From positions 1-12,919 of the forward strand of contig JAOZRQ010000154.1 in NCBI GenBank assembly GCA_029940115.1: 12,919 nt of DNA. Direction: 5' to 3'. The first letter of the stretch is position 1. Each line of letters opens with the position of its first letter. The translations under genes and the position numbers were made by a program. The notes under the pieces were generated by a model that had not been told where the DNA came from, made no database searches, and saw only the letters and a program-made list of their open reading frames with translations. Shown piece after piece: positions 12,880-12,919 of the stretch. The stretch is from Desulfobacterales bacterium (lineage in GTDB: Bacteria > Desulfobacterota > Desulfobacteria > Desulfobacterales > 4be13).

Positions 12880-12919
12880 GTAGTTCCGCCTTTAGGCGGT
12901 GTGACACCGCCTAAAGGCG
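12880..12919. repeat. Long palindrome, copy 2, cut by the window end
   Basis: The left arm 12880-12902, the central G at 12903 and the first 16 nt of the right arm match the element at 2317-2363 exactly. It begins only 3 nt after the gspG stop codon, so it may serve as a 3' hairpin for that mRNA. If the next secretion gene follows, the repeat would lie within the operon. Confidence 0.9.

Overview
The window looks like an accessory-rich, repeat-littered stretch of a Gram-negative bacterial chromosome with moderately high GC. The mix suggests a large-genome sulfate-reducing Desulfobacterota of the Desulfonema type: type II secretion genes, a CHASE2 protein, Rpn-type nucleases, several toxin-antitoxin-like pairs and many families of short palindromic repeats. 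That placement is inference from gene content and repeat style; no rRNA or other marker gene is present.

Layout. A hairpin-forming repeat (1-99) precedes gspF (218-1450), the inner-membrane platform protein of type II secretion. A small DUF4258-like gene and a YgiT-type zinc-finger gene follow (1566-2226), resembling a MqsRA-like toxin-antitoxin pair. Next come a long palindromic repeat (2317-2363), the stump of a Fic-family gene broken by a repeat (2383-2637), a 403-residue Rpn/PD-(D/E)XK family protein with a triplicated C-terminal tail (2725-3936), and a fragment of a paralogue of that protein (4018-4281). A MntA/HepT-like pair follows (4635-5200); its HEPN partner appears to lack the catalytic motif. 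From about 5222 to 7306 lies the headless, twice-frameshifted remnant of a large secreted protein built of bacterial Ig-like modules; its tail is overwritten by a palindromic repeat.

The stretch 7271-7830 is almost entirely nested inverted repeats. A 370-residue TPR protein with antitoxin-like segments at both ends follows (7930-9042). Then come two copies of a roughly 155-bp hairpin repeat (9136-9584) within a larger duplication, a CHASE2 membrane protein (9755-11218), and a translationally coupled but frameshifted secreted-protein stump (11215-11422). About 1 kb with little convincing coding follows (11423-12435). It carries a second copy of the window-start hairpin and a dense cluster of the 7-mer GTTTACA/TGTAAAC. 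The window closes with gspG, the major pseudopilin (12436-12876), and a second copy of the long palindrome, cut by the window edge.

The unifying observation is that gspF and gspG, normally adjacent in type II secretion operons, are separated here by about 11 kb of toxin-antitoxin-like genes, nuclease relatives, broken genes and repeats. The whole middle looks like an accumulation site for accessory DNA inside or beside a secretion locus. gspF and gspG would act together in the secretion machine; the two small-gene pairs would each be self-contained; the CHASE2 gene and its broken neighbour were probably once a signalling or regulatory operon.
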